This document shows positions 31,057 to 32,715 of a stretch of DNA of 32,715 nt, piece after piece. The notes under the pieces were generated by a model. It saw only the letters and a program-made list of their open reading frames with translations, was not told where the DNA came from and searched no databases. Position 1 is the first letter of the stretch. Every line of letters begins with the position of its first letter. Source of the stretch: Phenylobacterium sp. (GTDB lineage: Bacteria; Pseudomonadota; Alphaproteobacteria; Caulobacterales; Caulobacteraceae); contig NZ_JAPSKZ010000020.1 of NCBI RefSeq assembly GCF_031181185.1, positions 1 through 32,715 on the forward strand, read 5' to 3'. A program made the position numbers and the translations under genes.

Positions 31057-31370
31057 AGAGGTGGGCTTTCGCGGCCGTGCTGACCCTGGCCGGGTGTGCG
31101 ACCCCGGCCGCCGAGACCCCGGTCGAGCCGCCGCCGGCGGCCGCCCCGCCGCCGGTCGTGGAGCCGCCGAAGCCCGCCGACACCTGCGGCGCCGATGCGG
31201 TGCGCCACCTCGTGGGCCGCCCGCGCACCGAGATTCCCGTGCCGCTGAAGCCGGAACTGCAGCGCGTGGCCTGCACGACGTGCCCGGTGACGCTGGACTT
31301 CAACCCCAACCGCCTGAACTTCTTCTTCGACGCCCAGACCGGGATCATCAAGGAGATCCGCTGCGGCTAG
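31053..31370 (+). CDS. Lipoprotein with an I78-type peptidase-inhibitor-like domain
   Basis: 105 residues from the ATG at 31053, overlapping the holC stop by 4 nt. A lipoprotein signal (MKRWAFAAVLTLAGC, lipidation at C15) leads into a Pro/Ala spacer to about residue 42 and a C-terminal domain with ADAVRHLVGRPRTEIPVPLK, VTLDFNPNRLNFFFDAQTG and the final EIRCG. The last two blocks match the pattern of I78 inhibitors (T-x-D-x-x-P-x-R-L-N, D-x-x-x-x-I, terminal C-G). A CTTC pair precedes VTLDF, so a disulphide with one of the other Cys is likely after export. It may guard the periplasm or outer membrane against proteases, but inhibition is inferred from family only. Confidence 0.72.
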   Translation: MKRWAFAAVLTLAGCATPAAETPVEPPPAAAPPPVVEPPKPADTCGADAVRHLVGRPRTEIPVPLKPELQRVACTTCPVTLDFNPNRLNFFFDAQTGIIKEIRCG

Positions 31371-32593
31371 GGGATTTTCAGCCCGAGTTCCGTGAGCAGA
31401 TCGAGCCAGGCCTGCCGCCCCTTCGCGCGGCTGAACATCGCTTCGGCGGTGTTGCGTGCAGCCTTGCGCAGCGGGTTGGCGGCGGCGGGATCCCGGCAGG
31501 CGGCGATCAGGGCCTCCGACAGCGCGTCATGGTCGCTAAAGGGCAACAGCCGACCATTGACGCCGTCCTCGATCGCGTCTCGCACCGGCGGGGTGTCGGA
31601 GCCGAGCACGTAGCACCCGAGCGCCATCGCCTCCGCGAGCGACCACGAGAGCACGAAGGGGTAGGTATAGTAGACGTGCGCCGTCGACAGCCGCATGGCC
31701 GCAAGCATCCGGTCGTGCGGAACCTTGCCCAGGAAGTGGACGCGAGCCGGGTCTATCGCCAGATCGCGGAACGCCCATTCCTTCCAGGTCAGGCCGTCGG
31801 GGGCCGCCGCGCCGTAGCCGGCGGTCTTCTCCTGGCCAATGACGACCACATGGGCGTCGGAGACCTCGGCGAGGAGGCGGGGCAGGGCGCGGGCGAAGAC
31901 GTGGATGCCCCGCAGCGGCTCCATGTTGTTGTTCACGTGGGTGATCAAAGGGGTGCCGGGCGCGAGCACCCGTCCGTCGGGCAACTCGAAAGGCTGCGCC
32001 GGTCCCGGCCGGATGGCATCGATGTCGACGCCTTCATGGATGATGCGCGCATGGGGCTGGAAGAGGGGCGGCAGGGTCGAGGCCTGGAAGCGCGTAGGGG
32101 TCACGATCGCGTCGGCGTGGGCGTAGGCGTAGGCCATCGTCACCCCCTTGGCGTCCACGACCTGGACCTGCTCCTCAGACGGCTCGCCGAACTCCGGGTC
32201 GAAGCCCACGTCGAAACCGCGGCCGTGATAGAAGAACTCGGCGAACAGCGCCTGGCGCGCGTTCGGGAAGACCTGGGCCAGGTGCAGGGTTTCGCCCCAG
32301 CCGGGGTGACCCACGATAACCGCAGGGTCACAGCCTTCGCCGCGAAGCAGGCGGGCCGCTTCCAAGGCCTCGTTTGCGCGGATCAGGTCCGCTTCGGCGC
32401 GGATCGCCGCCGGCAGGATGCCTGGCGTGGTGCCTCGGCGCAGGCCGTATCGCGCGATTCGGACACCCAGGACGCCCGGGGCATGGTTCTGGCCGACGGC
32501 CCAGCAGCGAACCCCGCGGGCGACCAGGGTCTGGGCAAGGTCGCGGAACTGGCCGGGGAAGTTGTTGTGGACGAAGAGAACGCCTTCCGACAT
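31367..32593 (-). CDS. GT4-family glycosyltransferase
   Basis: 408 residues from the ATG at 32593. GT-B fold: the N-terminal acceptor half begins GVLFVHNNFPGQFRDLAQTL, followed by VGHPGWGETLHLAQVFP and AEFFYHGRGFDVG; the C-terminal nucleotide-sugar half has THVNNNMEPLRGIHVFARAL, VVVIGQEK and SLAEAMALGCYVLGSDTPPV, with the E-x7-E-like donor motif of GT4 enzymes. It transfers a sugar from an activated donor to an unknown acceptor, perhaps in surface polysaccharide synthesis. No signal peptide or membrane helix. Its stop shares CTAG with the upstream lipoprotein gene, and a tRNA gene follows 90 bp after its start. Confidence 0.85.
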   Translation of the reverse strand: MSEGVLFVHNNFPGQFRDLAQTLVARGVRCWAVGQNHAPGVLGVRIARYGLRRGTTPGILPAAIRAEADLIRANEALEAARLLRGEGCDPAVIVGHPGWGETLHLAQVFPNARQALFAEFFYHGRGFDVGFDPEFGEPSEEQVQVVDAKGVTMAYAYAHADAIVTPTRFQASTLPPLFQPHARIIHEGVDIDAIRPGPAQPFELPDGRVLAPGTPLITHVNNNMEPLRGIHVFARALPRLLAEVSDAHVVVIGQEKTAGYGAAAPDGLTWKEWAFRDLAIDPARVHFLGKVPHDRMLAAMRLSTAHVYYTYPFVLSWSLAEAMALGCYVLGSDTPPVRDAIEDGVNGRLLPFSDHDALSEALIAACRDPAAANPLRKAARNTAEAMFSRAKGRQAWLDLLTELGLKIP

Positions 32594-32683
32594 GGCGCCC
32601 TTGTGCCGGGAGCGCCGGGCGTTGTCACCTCAGGTTTGGTCCTCGGCCGACGAATGGCCGGGGCCCCCACCAAGGCGAGAGGC

Positions 32684-32715
32684 TGGTGCGGATGAGAGGA
32701 GTCGAACCTCCACGC
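32684..32715 (-). tRNA. 3' end of a tRNA, probably tRNA-Leu (partial)
   Basis: Read on the minus strand, 32715 to 32684 gives the 3' part of a tRNA: the T-arm GGAGGTTCGACTCCTCT (5-bp stem with one G-T pair around TTCGACT), then the acceptor strand CATCCGC, discriminator A and an encoded CCA. The acceptor implies a 5' end of GCGGATG, and A73 with this acceptor and a preceding base-paired variable-arm end fits tRNA-Leu best. The anticodon lies beyond the window, so the isotype is not proved. Confidence 0.75.

Noticed and set aside
1..32715. CRISPR arrays, IS elements, integrases, prophage or toxin-antitoxin pairs
   Set aside because: I saw no regular direct repeats, transposase or integrase motifs, or antitoxin-like pairs; the window looks like stable chromosome.

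Overview
The window is GC-rich chromosomal DNA from an alphaproteobacterium, most likely a member of the Caulobacterales (Caulobacter/Phenylobacterium-like). I infer this from high GC with GTG and TTG starts, the order fabD-fabG-acpP-fabF-mltG-yicC-gmk, the run lptF-lptG-lptD-surA-pdxA, a PodJ-like polarity protein, and one TTAA-N7-TTAG box resembling a CtrA site. This is inference from gene content; no 16S gene is present. I see no phage, IS element, CRISPR array or toxin-antitoxin pair.

Layout. 1-980: two minus-strand DUF4402 secreted proteins (the first cut by the window edge), then about 600 bp without a convincing gene but with several hairpins. 1599-4189: a membrane protein with Sel1 repeats and a peptidoglycan-binding tail, convergent with a zinc-type dehydrogenase. 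4297-10281: the fatty acid synthesis block (fabD, fabG, acpP, fabF) followed by the cell-wall lytic transglycosylase mltG, the endoribonuclease-family yicC and guanylate kinase gmk. A strong intrinsic terminator lies between acpP and fabF.

10442-13226: an accessory patch of small genes: a CPFG-type glutaredoxin, a DUF2200 protein, a GST, a stand-alone PAS protein and three tiny proteins. 13274-16713: an envelope patch with an OmpA-type lipoprotein, a proline-rich TonB-like protein, a small lipoprotein, two further DUF4402 proteins reading away from each other, and a hypothetical gene. 16693-19293: a tightly overlapped DUF969-DUF979-DUF2891 operon, a two-part membrane system plus a soluble partner of unknown function.

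19368-31370: a 44-residue microprotein, rsmA, an SDR with a C-terminal membrane anchor, DUF2231, then the outer-membrane biogenesis run (lptF, lptG, lptD, surA, pdxA, all minus strand), divergent from pepA-holC and an I78-like lipoprotein. 31367-32715: a GT4 glycosyltransferase and the 3' end of a tRNA, probably tRNA-Leu.

The unifying theme is envelope construction: fatty acid supply, LPS transport, OM protein folding, peptidoglycan processing and several secreted or lipidated proteins. The least explained parts are the four DUF4402 paralogues in two loci, the DUF969/DUF979/DUF2891 operon, the 44-residue microprotein and the small-gene patch at 12-13.2 kb. Five of the nine convergent gene pairs share exactly four bases at their stop codons, leaving no room for terminators between them.
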